DNA of 57,533 bases from Sandaracinaceae bacterium (GTDB taxonomy: Bacteria > Myxococcota_A > Polyangia > Polyangiales > JAFGIB01), in assembly GCA_017881055.1 (NCBI GenBank), contig JADGRF010000015.1:1-57533 (forward strand), written 5' to 3'. The first letter of the stretch is position 1. Each line of letters starts with the position of its first letter. The notes beneath the pieces were generated by a model, which saw nothing but the letters and a program-made list of their open reading frames with translations, was not told the DNA's origin and did no database searches. Shown in pieces: positions 18,511 through 27,198 of the stretch. Both the position numbers and the translations under genes were made by a program.

Positions 18511-19089
18511 ATGCGGAGCTCATTAGCGAAGACGTGCTTGGCGTTCGTCGCTCTTTTCAGCGGCGGCGCACTCGCTGCGTGCGGGCTAGCGAAACACGCG
18601 TCTGCGGACGCGCCGGAGGTGGACGTCATGCTGCTGCATTCGCCGGCGTTCGGTGCTCTTCGCGAGATTCCTAGCAAGTACACATGCGAGGGCGCGAACG
18701 TCTCTCCGCCGCTCGCATGGTCCAATGTCCCGGAGCACGCCAAGACGCTCGTGCTGATCGTCGACGACCCGGACGCGCCCGACCCCGCGGCGCCACGCAT
18801 GACGTGGGTGCACTGGGTGCTGTTCAACATTCCCGCCACGACCACCGTGCTGCCGGAGAATCTGAGCTCGTTGCCGCCCGGCGCGAAGGAAGGCTTGAAC
18901 GACTGGAAGCGCGCGGGCTACGGCGGTCCTTGCCCGCCGATTGGCCGGCATCGCTACGTGCACAAGCTCTACGCGCTCGACACTGCGCTCGAGCTGGCGC
19001 GGCCGTCCAAGGCCGAGGTCGAGCAGGCCATGACCGGACACGTGCTCGCACACTCCGAGCTGATCGGCACGTACGAGAAGAAGAAGTAA
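18511..19089 (+). CDS. PEBP-family (YbhB/YbcL) lipoprotein
   Basis: A phosphatidylethanolamine-binding-protein-fold member (Raf-kinase-inhibitor-like family). The signature blocks are DDPDAP, HWVLFNIP and GGPCPPIGRHRYVHKLYAL, in the usual order and spacing. The N-terminus is a lipoprotein signal with lipobox LAAC and lipidated Cys24, so the protein is probably membrane-anchored in the periplasm. The ligand is unknown; bacterial homologues are poorly characterised. ATG at 18511 is chosen over the adjacent TTG at 18508. It is 50 bp downstream of the helicase gene and convergent with the next lipoprotein gene. Confidence 0.9.
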   Translation: MRSSLAKTCLAFVALFSGGALAACGLAKHASADAPEVDVMLLHSPAFGALREIPSKYTCEGANVSPPLAWSNVPEHAKTLVLIVDDPDAPDPAAPRMTWVHWVLFNIPATTTVLPENLSSLPPGAKEGLNDWKRAGYGGPCPPIGRHRYVHKLYALDTALELARPSKAEVEQAMTGHVLAHSELIGTYEKKK

Positions 19090-19111
19090 CGCTCGTGACC
19101 TTCAGCCGGGC

Positions 19112-20098
19112 TCAGGGATCCAGATCCACGCCGACGCGCGTACCGATGCGGATGCTGTGATCCGCGGGGTTTCTGCCGTGGGCGGCGTGCACTTCGTACC
19201 CGAGCCAGAGCAATACGTAGGGCATGAAGGCCGAACCGCGCGACGCCGAGAAGCCGACGCTAGTTGCGACGCGCATGCCCGGTGGAAACCAACTCTCGTG
19301 TGTGGCGACGCGCGCAACCGGCGCCACTTCGAAGTCGTAGACGCGCGCGAGATCCGAGATACGCAGGATCACGGGCGTAGCCGCCGTGAAGGTAGTCTCG
19401 ATCGTGCGCCCGCCGGTCTTGTTCTCCACGAACGCGCCGTTGCCGCTGAGCTCGCCGCCGAGCGCGAGCGTCGCGCGCGGGCCGATTCCGTAAGCTGCAA
19501 ACACGCGACCGCCGCCACCGCCGCCGAGCGCGACCTTGCCGCGCTCGAACACCAGCGCGCCGCCGCCGACGCTCTCCAGCCACAGCACGAAGCGGTGTGA
19601 GTCGCCCTCGATGCCGTTGAACTCGGGCTCGATGTGCAGCCAGAACGGGCAGTCTTCTTCCGCGTGACGCTCGGCGTAGCGCAAGAGCGAGCGCACACGC
19701 TCCAGGTGGATCGCTTCTTTCGCGGCGCCGAAATCACCGCCGTGCTTGTCGTAGATCTCACGCGCCGTAGCACCGCCCTCGAGCGCGAGCTCGCCGTCGA
19801 GCCAGCTCGCGAGCTTCTGGCGTTCGACCGGATCGACCCGACACAAAGAGCGCAGCGCCGTGCCTGCCTGCGACTCGATCTCCACGCGGTCGACCACCCA
19901 GCCGCCCGTGTCTTCGCTCAGCTCGACGGACTTGCGCAGATCCACGTAGAGCCCGCGCGCGGGTCCGGGCGGGGGCAGGGTGGCGCAGCCGGCTGCGACC
20001 AACGACACGAGTGGCACGAGTGAGATGAGCGCCAACCAAAGCGCGCGCGCAGTGAGGGGCGTGCGCGGTTCCGGCTTGTCGTGCGGGTGTGACGGCAC
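19112..20098 (-). CDS. Hypothetical lipoprotein
   Basis: A 328-residue protein of unknown function. It starts with GTG, followed by a positively charged stretch and a hydrophobic core ending in the lipobox AAGC (Cys38). The central region (about 65-165) is mixed helical with several Cys (LCRVDP, ERHAEEDCPFW). The C-terminal half is strand-rich and Gly-rich (KVALGGGGGGRVF, about 190-205) with alternating hydrophobics, which could be a small beta-barrel or sandwich. I do not recognise a named family. It lies 33 bp downstream of lipB on the same strand and is convergent with the PEBP gene. Confidence 0.7.
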   Translation of the reverse strand: MPSHPHDKPEPRTPLTARALWLALISLVPLVSLVAAGCATLPPPGPARGLYVDLRKSVELSEDTGGWVVDRVEIESQAGTALRSLCRVDPVERQKLASWLDGELALEGGATAREIYDKHGGDFGAAKEAIHLERVRSLLRYAERHAEEDCPFWLHIEPEFNGIEGDSHRFVLWLESVGGGALVFERGKVALGGGGGGRVFAAYGIGPRATLALGGELSGNGAFVENKTGGRTIETTFTAATPVILRISDLARVYDFEVAPVARVATHESWFPPGMRVATSVGFSASRGSAFMPYVLLWLGYEVHAAHGRNPADHSIRIGTRVGVDLDP

Positions 20099-20131
20099 GC
20101 CCGCGGGGTACCACGAACGCCAGACCGGCGG

Positions 20132-20806
20132 CTAGGCTGGCTGGTCCGCCGGTGGGTCCTGTACGACGTACCCGAAGACCTCGAGGAAGCTGGCGAGCGC
20201 ACGCTCGGTCACTTCCGCGAGCGCCACTTCGCGCGTCAGCTCGCGCTGCAGCGAGGTCACCTGCTTATCCCGGATCCCACACGGCACGATCACGTCGAAC
20301 GCATCGAGCGCGGTGTTCACGTTGAGCGCAAAGCCGTGCATCGTGACCCACTGGCTGATGCGCACGCCCACGGCGCCGATCTTGCGATTCTCCACCCAGA
20401 CGCCGTGCAGCCCCTCGATGCGCTGTGTGGCGATGCCGTAGCTCGCCGCCACGCGCATCATGACTTCTTCCAGGTTGGTCACATAGCGACGCACGTCGCA
20501 GCGATCGGGCCGCAGATCCAGGATCGGATAGCCCACGAGCTGCCCGGGCCCGTGGTAGGTCACGTCGCCGCCGCGCGTGATCTCGTGCAACTCGACGCCG
20601 CGCGCGCGCAGCTCCGCCGCCGGCAAGAGCACGTTTTCCTGCTTGGCGCCGCGGCCGAGCGTGATCACGGGCGTGTGCTCGAGCAAGAGCAGCGTGTCGG
20701 GGATGGCGCCTTCGCGGCGTGCCTCGTGCAGCTGTTCCTGCAGCGCAAGCACGCTCGCGTAGTCACGCAGCCCGAGCCTCTCGACGGCTAGCTCGCGCTG
20801 CGCCAT
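20132..20806 (-). CDS. lipB: Octanoyltransferase LipB
   Basis: Transfers octanoyl from acyl carrier protein to lipoyl domains, the first step of lipoate synthesis. The family signature RGGDVTYHGPGQ is at 78-89. The catalytic Lys142 is in RKIGAVGVR and the catalytic Cys176 in IVPCGI. The N-terminal LLEHTPVITLGR block is also typical. The length of 224 residues is normal. It starts 10 bp after the lpd stop codon on the same strand. An operon is very likely, joining lipoate attachment with the lipoate-dependent dehydrogenase E3. LipA is not in the window. Confidence 0.95.
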   Translation of the reverse strand: MAQRELAVERLGLRDYASVLALQEQLHEARREGAIPDTLLLLEHTPVITLGRGAKQENVLLPAAELRARGVELHEITRGGDVTYHGPGQLVGYPILDLRPDRCDVRRYVTNLEEVMMRVAASYGIATQRIEGLHGVWVENRKIGAVGVRISQWVTMHGFALNVNTALDAFDVIVPCGIRDKQVTSLQRELTREVALAEVTERALASFLEVFGYVVQDPPADQPA

Positions 20807-20816
20807 GCCCGCCCGC

Positions 20817-22229
20817 TCACTTGTTCAAGATGTGAATGGCTTCCTTCAGCGCATGCTTGAAGGATTCGTTCAGGCCTTCGCTCAGGGTCGGGTGCGGGTG
20901 CACGGTCAGCGCGACGTCCTGCGCGTACGCGCACATCTCGATCGCGAGCGTGGCTTCGCCGATCAGGTCGCTGGCCTCGGGGCCGACGATGCCGACGCCG
21001 AGCACGATGTCTTTCTCGGCGTCGATGATGGTCTTGATGAAGCCCGCGGTCTCGCTCACGGCCATCGCGCGGCCCGACGCGGAGAATGGGAACTTACCGA
21101 TCTTGACGTTCAATCCCTTTTCTTTGGCTTCGCGCTCCGAGATGCCCACGGTGGCGATCTCCGGGTCGGTGAACACGGCCGCCGGCATGGCGCGGAAGTC
21201 GGCCGCGGCGCGCTTGCCCGCGATCACTTCGGCCACCACTTCGCCCTGCGCCATGGCGCGGTGCGCCAGATACGGCGCGCCCGTGAGATCGCCGATCGCG
21301 TAGATGCCGGAGACGTTGGTTTGCAGCTGCTCGTTCACGGTCACGTGCCCGCGCTGGTCGGTCTGCACGCTGCACTCCGCGAGACCGAGCTCCTGGGAGT
21401 TCGGCTTGAAGCCCACGGCCACCAGCACGCAGTCGGCCTCGATGCTGCGCGACTTGCCCTGATGCTCGACCGTCACGGTGGCCTTGTCGCCGCTGACTTT
21501 GCAGCCGCTGGCCTTGGCCTCGAGCAACACTTCGCCGCCCGCGTCCACGAAGCGCTTCTCGACGACCTTCACCAAGTCGGGATCGATCGTGCCGAGCAGT
21601 TGCGGCAGCATCTCGACCACGATCACCTTGGTGCCGAGCTTCTGGTACACCATGCCCAGCTCCATGCCGATCACGCCGCCGCCGATCAGCACGAGCGTCT
21701 TCGGCGCCTTCTGCAGGCTCACCGCCTCGCGCGCGGTGATCACGACCTTGCCGTCCACGTCGAAGCCCGGGATGCGCACCGGCGTTGCGCCTGTCGCGAG
21801 CACGATGCCTTTGCGCGCCACGTAGGACTCGGTCTTGCCGTCGTCCTTGGTGACGAGCACGGTGTGCGCGCCCGTGAGCTTGGCTTTGCCCATCACGATC
21901 GTGCCGCCGTTCGCTTTCACCAAGCTGGCCACGCCGCCCGTGAGCTTCTTGACGATGCCGGCCTTCCATTGCTGCATCTTGGCGACGTCGACCGACACGC
22001 CGGTGACGGTGATGCCCATCGTATCGGCGTGCTTGATGCGCTCGGACAGACCCGCTGCGGCGATCAACGCCTTGCTCGGGATGCAGCCCCAGTTCAGGCA
22101 CACACCGCCTATGTACTCTTTCTCGACGACGAGCACCGTCTGCCCGAGCTGTCCGAGACGAATCGCAGCTACGTAGCCGCCCGGGCCACCGCCAACCACG
22201 ATCGCGTCGTAGCTCTTGTCTGTCGTCAT
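20817..22229 (-). CDS. lpdA: Dihydrolipoamide dehydrogenase (E3)
   Basis: A flavoprotein that reoxidises dihydrolipoamide in 2-oxoacid dehydrogenase and glycine-cleavage complexes, passing electrons to NAD. The FAD fold has GGGPGG (13-18). The redox disulfide is Cys44-x4-Cys49 in GGVCLNWGCIPSK. The NAD-binding site is IGGGVIGME, and the C-terminal catalytic dyad lies in HPHPTLSEG. The chosen ATG at 22229 has AAGGAAC upstream and gives the normal 470-residue length. An in-frame extension to 22328 would add 33 residues with no homology. It shares a transcript with lipB. Confidence 0.96.
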   Translation of the reverse strand: MTTDKSYDAIVVGGGPGGYVAAIRLGQLGQTVLVVEKEYIGGVCLNWGCIPSKALIAAAGLSERIKHADTMGITVTGVSVDVAKMQQWKAGIVKKLTGGVASLVKANGGTIVMGKAKLTGAHTVLVTKDDGKTESYVARKGIVLATGATPVRIPGFDVDGKVVITAREAVSLQKAPKTLVLIGGGVIGMELGMVYQKLGTKVIVVEMLPQLLGTIDPDLVKVVEKRFVDAGGEVLLEAKASGCKVSGDKATVTVEHQGKSRSIEADCVLVAVGFKPNSQELGLAECSVQTDQRGHVTVNEQLQTNVSGIYAIGDLTGAPYLAHRAMAQGEVVAEVIAGKRAAADFRAMPAAVFTDPEIATVGISEREAKEKGLNVKIGKFPFSASGRAMAVSETAGFIKTIIDAEKDIVLGVGIVGPEASDLIGEATLAIEMCAYAQDVALTVHPHPTLSEGLNESFKHALKEAIHILNK

Positions 22230-22296
22230 CGTCGAAGTTCCTTTGCCCAGTTGTGTGAATCCGTGTCGCGCTTCCAAAGCGGGACGTGTCTGCGGC

Positions 22297-22324
22297 ATCT
22301 TAGTCGGCGTCGCCCACCCGTCAA
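22297..22324 (-). promoter_or_regulatory. Candidate sigma-70 promoter of lpdA-lipB
   Basis: On the minus strand TTGACG (complement of 22319-22324) is followed after 16 bp by TAAGAT (complement of 22297-22302). These match the -35 consensus at five of six and the -10 at four of six positions. Transcription would begin near 22290, giving a leader of about 60 nucleotides before the lpdA ATG. The same 16-bp spacing is seen in candidate promoters for the rpoH-like gene and dnaG. Confidence 0.5.
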
Positions 22325-22410
22325 CCACGGTGGACGCGCGTAGCTGCGCGAAAAGCGCCCAAGATCGCGGGCTTCTCAGCGTCTGCCGGCGGCGCTATGG
22401 TGCGGGCCGC

Positions 22411-22911
22411 ATGACGGCTTTCGGTTCCACGATCGGGCGGACGCACGCCGTTTCGTTCGCGCTCGCGCTGGGCGCTCTGCTGCTCGCCACCGGTCTTCTG
22501 GCCTGCCACTCGTCCGACGCGGACCTGTCGCCGAGCGACGCGCTCTCGCACTTCCTGGAAGCCATGGATCGCAGCTCGGTCAACGACGAGGCCTTGGCCG
22601 ATGCGTACGCGCTCCTGGACGACGCCGGCCAGCGCGCGCTCTCGCAGCGTGCCGAGCAGGCCGCGCTGGTCGCGGGTCACGAGTTCCCGCCCTGGCAGAT
22701 GCTCGCGCAGGGCCGCTTTCGGCTGCGCTTCACGCCGGCCGATCACGGCGGCATGCGCGCCGAGGTACACGGCAGCGACGCCGTGGTGCGCGTGCTCGGC
22801 GATGACGGCAGATCCCAAGCGGCGGTGCCGATGGTGAAGCAGGCCGGTCGCTGGCGCGTGAAGCTGGACGTGTCCGCCACGGCGGTCAAACACGATCGAG
22901 CCGAGCCGTGA
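22411..22911 (+). CDS. Hypothetical lipoprotein
   Basis: A 166-residue exported protein. The start ATG at 22411 gives a signal sequence with hydrophobic core LALGALLLATG and lipobox LLAC (Cys32). After a Ser/Asp-rich spacer, residues 42-160 form a helix followed by strands (SHFLEAMD and ADAYALLDD, then WRVKLD at the end). This resembles small NTF2/DUF4878-like lipoprotein folds, but the resemblance is weak and no function is assigned. It is divergent from lpdA. The VWA lipoprotein gene starts 62 bp later, so the two may be co-transcribed. Confidence 0.75.
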   Translation: MTAFGSTIGRTHAVSFALALGALLLATGLLACHSSDADLSPSDALSHFLEAMDRSSVNDEALADAYALLDDAGQRALSQRAEQAALVAGHEFPPWQMLAQGRFRLRFTPADHGGMRAEVHGSDAVVRVLGDDGRSQAAVPMVKQAGRWRVKLDVSATAVKHDRAEP

Positions 22912-22973
22912 TGCGCGAGCGTGCCGACGGTCGGGTCGAGTCTCGGGTCACTTTCCGGGTTAACGGAGGTTGC

Positions 22974-24098
22974 ATGCGTGGAACGCGGTTTGTGCTTGGT
23001 TGTTTGTTGTGCCTCTGCGGCATGGGTTGCGCGTCGAGCCTGAAGCTCGGGCGGCTCGAGGCGGCGTATCGCAAGCCAAGCAACGTTGCGGTGTTCTTCT
23101 CCGTCGATGACCACAAAGGCGAGCCTGTCGCCGATCTGCTGGCGAGCGACTTCAACATCTACGAAGACGACAAGCTCGTGTCCGTGGACGAGAGCCGCCA
23201 GACCATCGTCAATCCCGAGATCGCCGCCGCGCACTACACGCTGCTCTTGGTCGACATGAGCGCGAGTGTGACTGCGAGCGATCAGGTGCAGCGCATCGTC
23301 GCCGCCGCCAGCCAGTTCGTCTCGAAGGTCGAGCCTTATCAGAAGGTGGCCGTTTACGCGTTCGACGGCAGTAAGACGCTCTACGAGATCACGCCGTTCA
23401 CGGCCGGCGCCGGCCAGACGCAGCAGGGCCTCACCGCGCTCGAGACCTTCCGTACGCGCGACCCGTCGACCAACTTGAACGGCGCCGTGGTGCAGGCGCT
23501 CGGCCAGCTCGAACAAGCGCTCGATCATTCCACGGTGCCGCTGCGCTTCGGCACGCTCGTCGTGTTCACCGACGGAACCGACCGCGCCGCGCGCGTGCCG
23601 TTGCAGGAGATGGTCGACTCGGTCGAGGGCTCCGAGCACTCGATCTACGCGATCGGCGTGGGCCACGAGATCGACGACTCCACGCTCTCGCGCATCGGCA
23701 AGAGCGGCTACATCCGTGTCGAAGACAGCAACGCCGTCGGCAATGCGTTCACCCAGATCGGCGAGCGCATCGTGAAATTCACGCGCCGCTACTACCTGCT
23801 CAGCTACTGCAGCCCGGCGCGCGCCGGCAAGCACAAGGTCACCGTCGAGGCCACGAACAAGAAGGGCAGGGGCCGGCTCGACTACGACTTCAACGCCGCC
23901 GGCTTCGGACCGGACTGCGATCCGAATCGTCCGCCGCCGTTCGACACCTCGGGCCGCTCACGCCGCGTGCGCAAGAAGCTGATCAGCACGAACCCGAGCG
24001 ACCCGACATCGATCGAGCTCAAGGCCCAGATCAAGACCGAGGCCAAGACCGACGCCAAGACCGAGGCCAAGACGAAGACCGAGAGCAAGGCCAAGTAA
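22974..24098 (+). CDS. Von Willebrand factor A-domain lipoprotein
   Basis: An exported protein with a VWA fold for metal-dependent ligand binding. The start ATG at 22974 follows a strong GGAGG with good spacing. The signal sequence ends in GMGC (Cys19), a lipobox with an atypical Gly at -3. The VWA domain (about 85-265) has the metal-ion-dependent adhesion motif DMSAS (94-98) and the later Asp in VFTDGTD. Before it is a beta-rich segment (AVFFSVDD, FNIYEDDK) like the N-terminal domain of other VWA proteins. The tail after about 335 is a hydrophilic run of AKT(E/D) units encoded by 12-bp repeats near 24035-24095. Confidence 0.88.
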   Translation: MRGTRFVLGCLLCLCGMGCASSLKLGRLEAAYRKPSNVAVFFSVDDHKGEPVADLLASDFNIYEDDKLVSVDESRQTIVNPEIAAAHYTLLLVDMSASVTASDQVQRIVAAASQFVSKVEPYQKVAVYAFDGSKTLYEITPFTAGAGQTQQGLTALETFRTRDPSTNLNGAVVQALGQLEQALDHSTVPLRFGTLVVFTDGTDRAARVPLQEMVDSVEGSEHSIYAIGVGHEIDDSTLSRIGKSGYIRVEDSNAVGNAFTQIGERIVKFTRRYYLLSYCSPARAGKHKVTVEATNKKGRGRLDYDFNAAGFGPDCDPNRPPPFDTSGRSRRVRKKLISTNPSDPTSIELKAQIKTEAKTDAKTEAKTKTESKAK

Positions 24099-24135
24099 GA
24101 GCACGCTTGCGTGCTCGTGATACCCGCTCAGCGGG
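24099..24135. terminator. Two tandem hairpins between convergent genes
   Basis: GAGCACGC-TT-GCGTGCTC (24099-24116) is a perfect 8-bp dyad directly after the VWA gene stop. CCCGCT-C-AGCGGG (24123-24135) is a second dyad just before the convergent small membrane protein gene ends. Both are GC-rich, symmetrical and lack T-tracts. Their position between two convergent stop codons suggests a bidirectional transcript end. Confidence 0.55.
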
Positions 24136-24136
24136 A

Positions 24137-24418
24137 CTACTCGGCAGCAGGGGCTGGCGCCGGCGCGGGAGCATCCGCTGCTGCGGCCGCCGCCACGGCT
24201 TCACCTTCGGGTGCAGCCGGTGCGGCTGCGGGCGGCGGTGCAGCGTCGCGCATCATCACGCTCACGGCGATCAGCATCGCCAGCACGGCGAACACGCCCG
24301 CGCCGAGTGCCGGTACCCAGCCGGGCGTGTTCCCGGCCTCATCGGTGACTTCGGGCAGGCCGGGCGCGTGCTTTGCGTCGGCCGCGCCGGGCGCTGCGTG
24401 GTGTGCGGAATGGTTCAT
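24137..24418 (-). CDS. Small single-pass membrane protein with Ala/Pro tail
   Basis: A 93-residue protein. The N-terminal third is His/Ala-rich (MNHSAHHAAPG). One transmembrane helix spans about 36-56 (ALGAGVFAVLAMLIAVSVMM), and an Ala/Pro/Glu tail follows. The ATG overlaps the TGA of the upstream large lipoprotein gene by four bases (ATGA), so the two are translationally coupled and probably work at the same membrane. I do not recognise the family. Alternating A/P composition inflates open reading frames in such DNA, but the start overlap and the clean membrane helix argue that it is real. Confidence 0.65.
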   Translation of the reverse strand: MNHSAHHAAPGAADAKHAPGLPEVTDEAGNTPGWVPALGAGVFAVLAMLIAVSVMMRDAAPPPAAAPAAPEGEAVAAAAAADAPAPAPAPAAE

Positions 24419-27111
24419 GGAGCTGCTCCGATTTGCGGCCGGTCGCCGTTCAGGACGTCATGCACGAAGGGCAGCACATCGGCGCGCCCCTCGGGGGTTT
24501 CGGTGGCGACGAAGTGGCCATCTACCATGCTTGCGGTCGGATCGTACTGGCGCAGACCGACAGTTCGCATCGTCGTGCCGGCGTTTGCGTTGTCCCTGAG
24601 TGGTGGTCGCGCGGTGGTGAGTCCGAGGTCGACGAACGGTATCCCCACCGAGACGACCGTGAGGTCGGCCGAGCGCGCGTAGGCCTCTTGTGTCTTCTCC
24701 GGCGCGTAGCTGTCGTTCAGCCCGTAGGTCATGAACAAGTCGTGACCCGTCGGTGCGCTCGGGGCGGGATCGTGGAACACGCGGTGCCCGTAGTTGATCG
24801 GGTCGGAGCTCTCGAAGAACATCTGCAGGATCGAGAGCACCGGGTTGTACGTACCACCGACCAGCTTGTTGCTGCTGTCTGCGTCGAACAACACGAACGG
24901 CAGGATGGCGCCGATGTCGACCGGCTTCTTCTTGTTGAGCAGCGAGGTCGCGAGGTGACCGCCGATGCCCGAGAGCACGCCCGCTTGCACGTTGCCTTCG
25001 AACGGCAGCGCGATTGCGGCGTGCGTGGCACCCTGCGAGTGACCGAAGAACATCACGTGCTTGGTGTCGAACTTGATGGTCGCTTTGGTCGGCGAGCTGG
25101 CCGCATCGATGCTGCCTTGATGCACGAGTAGCGCCAGGCTCATCAAGTCAGCCGAGCCTTGCAGCACGTTGCCGCGCGCGCCCTGCGGGTTGAGGAAATT
25201 GAAGAACAAGTCTTCCGGCGGACGCAGCGACGCACCGCGCCGCGAGCCGTGCTCCGGCATGTCGATCGCGAGCAGCGCGCCGGGCCTGGCGCCGGTCGCC
25301 ACATCGCTCGCGAGCCCGCCGGCGGCCATCTGGCTGTTGAAGCTGCCACCGGTGCCGTGCGCGTAGATCATCACGGGGTAGCCGGCGGCCGGTGCGGCTT
25401 TCTTCGGCACGGCCAGCGCGAAGCACACCAAGGCGGGCTTGCCGTCGGTGCCCACCACGTTCGACTGCACCACGGCGTTGCCGTTGCCGTCGATGTCGAT
25501 CTGACCGCCTTGCTCCGGCTTCTCGTAGGGCGGCGTGCCCTTCTGGAAGATCGGTAACTCGATGTGGCCGTGGATCTCGATGAAGTCTTTGCTCTCGGGG
25601 TTGCACTTGCCGCGGCCCAGCGCGTCTTCGCACGGCGACGCGGGTCCGCCGTCTTTGCAGATCATCATGTCGTCTTTGAGCTTCGGCGCTCCGTGCTTCG
25701 TGATCGCCGTGCGCAGCGCCGGCATCACGTCTTCCGGCTTCTGCGTGGTGAACACGGCGACGTTCAAGATGTCCGTCTCGGCGATCAGCGGGCTGCCGCC
25801 CGCGAGCCATGCGCGCACCGGTGCGTACGCGCTGTAGGCCTGAGCGAGCGCCGAGTCGCTCGGAGCGACGCCACCCAACAACGCGTCGAGATCCGCGCTG
25901 CGCTTGAAGTCCATGTGCTTTGCGGTCTTCACACCGCGCGTGAGCACGGCGGCGTAGGTGGTGCCGGGGCGCAGCGGCGAGCCGATCGGATGGCGAACGC
26001 CGAGCCAGTTCGGGCAGATGTAGTGACTGGTCAGCCCTGACGGGCTCCACTCGATGCTAGCGAGCTGGTTGTAGCTCGGTGAGCCCTGGCTGATGTCGAT
26101 GATGTGCAGCGTCTGACCGTTCAGGCTCGAGCGGCTGGCATCGATCGGCTCGGAGAACCGGAAGTACGCGACCGGATTGGTACCGAAGCCGTGCAGGCCG
26201 CCGGCCGCGCTGAGCAAGGTCTCGACCACCGGTACGCCCGTCGAGGCGGGCGGCACGGGATGCGCACTGAGATCGATCGTGTCGCCCTTGCGACGGATGT
26301 CGTTCGGGAACGGTAGACGATAGAAGTCGAGCTTGTCGCCGTCGCGCGGCACGTCGAAGTACGCCGTGGGCGTGGTCGCGTCGTCCTTCGCGCACGTGGC
26401 GCCGTCCCAGCTCGGGATCGAGATCGGCTCTTGCGAGAGCGCGTCCGGTGAGCCGATGCACTGCTGCACCGGCTTCATGGTCAGCGGGTCGTCGAACTTC
26501 ACGCAGTAGAGGCCCGCCAAGCACTCGCTCGAGGTCTTGCAGGCCGTGCTCGTGTCCTTCGTGCCGCGCATGACGCACTTCTTCGGCAGCTTGCACGAGT
26601 CCGGCAGGTCGCCGGCCTTCGAGCTGGAGAGCATCAGCTGGCAGTCGGGGCTGAGATCACCGAACGGCCCCGTCGCGAACAACGTCGAGACGTCGGCGTC
26701 GCAGGCCAGGCCCTTCTCGCAGTCAGCCGAGATGCCGCAGGGTCCGCCCACCTTCTGGGCGTCGGGGTTGATCGGCTCGCACTTCACTTGCGGGCTGCAG
26801 TAGAGCCCGGCGCCGCACTCTGCGCTCGCTACGCACTTGGCGTTGGCTTTCGAGCTGCCCGCGTAGGCGCACACATTCTTCACGCAATTGAGTCCGGCCG
26901 CGCAGTCGCCGCTGCGGATGCACGAGTCCCCGGAGCGCAGCAGGCCGCCGTTCAAGCAAGTGCGGTCGTCCTCCTTGCAGGTCGTGCTGAAGATCTTGCA
27001 ACCGCCGAGCGCCACGCTCGCTGCGATGCAGGCGACGTAGACAGCGACACGGGTGAGCCGGGAGAGCTCGCGAGCCACGATCGTGCTGCGCGGGTAAGCG
27101 ACAAGCGACAT
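24415..27111 (-). CDS. Large cysteine-rich lipoprotein with alpha/beta-hydrolase domain
   Basis: An 898-residue surface or periplasmic lipoprotein. The start ATG at 27111 has GGAGGA upstream, and the signal ends in lipobox LGGC (Cys38). Residues about 45-225 carry four Dickkopf-like cysteine repeats of the form C-x5-C-x-x-GL-x-C (for example CIRSGDCAAGLNC, CVASAECGAGLYC, CKTSSECLAGLYC). A beta-rich middle follows. The C-terminal 350 residues form an alpha/beta hydrolase, with oxyanion region YAHGTGG and nucleophile elbow FGHSQGAT near residue 690; the late His is probably in MVDGHFVA. The substrate is unknown. It is coupled to the small membrane protein gene downstream. Confidence 0.83.
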   Translation of the reverse strand: MSLVAYPRSTIVARELSRLTRVAVYVACIAASVALGGCKIFSTTCKEDDRTCLNGGLLRSGDSCIRSGDCAAGLNCVKNVCAYAGSSKANAKCVASAECGAGLYCSPQVKCEPINPDAQKVGGPCGISADCEKGLACDADVSTLFATGPFGDLSPDCQLMLSSSKAGDLPDSCKLPKKCVMRGTKDTSTACKTSSECLAGLYCVKFDDPLTMKPVQQCIGSPDALSQEPISIPSWDGATCAKDDATTPTAYFDVPRDGDKLDFYRLPFPNDIRRKGDTIDLSAHPVPPASTGVPVVETLLSAAGGLHGFGTNPVAYFRFSEPIDASRSSLNGQTLHIIDISQGSPSYNQLASIEWSPSGLTSHYICPNWLGVRHPIGSPLRPGTTYAAVLTRGVKTAKHMDFKRSADLDALLGGVAPSDSALAQAYSAYAPVRAWLAGGSPLIAETDILNVAVFTTQKPEDVMPALRTAITKHGAPKLKDDMMICKDGGPASPCEDALGRGKCNPESKDFIEIHGHIELPIFQKGTPPYEKPEQGGQIDIDGNGNAVVQSNVVGTDGKPALVCFALAVPKKAAPAAGYPVMIYAHGTGGSFNSQMAAGGLASDVATGARPGALLAIDMPEHGSRRGASLRPPEDLFFNFLNPQGARGNVLQGSADLMSLALLVHQGSIDAASSPTKATIKFDTKHVMFFGHSQGATHAAIALPFEGNVQAGVLSGIGGHLATSLLNKKKPVDIGAILPFVLFDADSSNKLVGGTYNPVLSILQMFFESSDPINYGHRVFHDPAPSAPTGHDLFMTYGLNDSYAPEKTQEAYARSADLTVVSVGIPFVDLGLTTARPPLRDNANAGTTMRTVGLRQYDPTASMVDGHFVATETPEGRADVLPFVHDVLNGDRPQIGAAP

Positions 27112-27198
27112 GAGTAGGTATCCTCCGCTGCGTGCGCAGAGCGCGCGCTGGCGTGTGAGCATACCATCGTAGCCAGCCGCCTGGCCTCAGTTAGCGCG

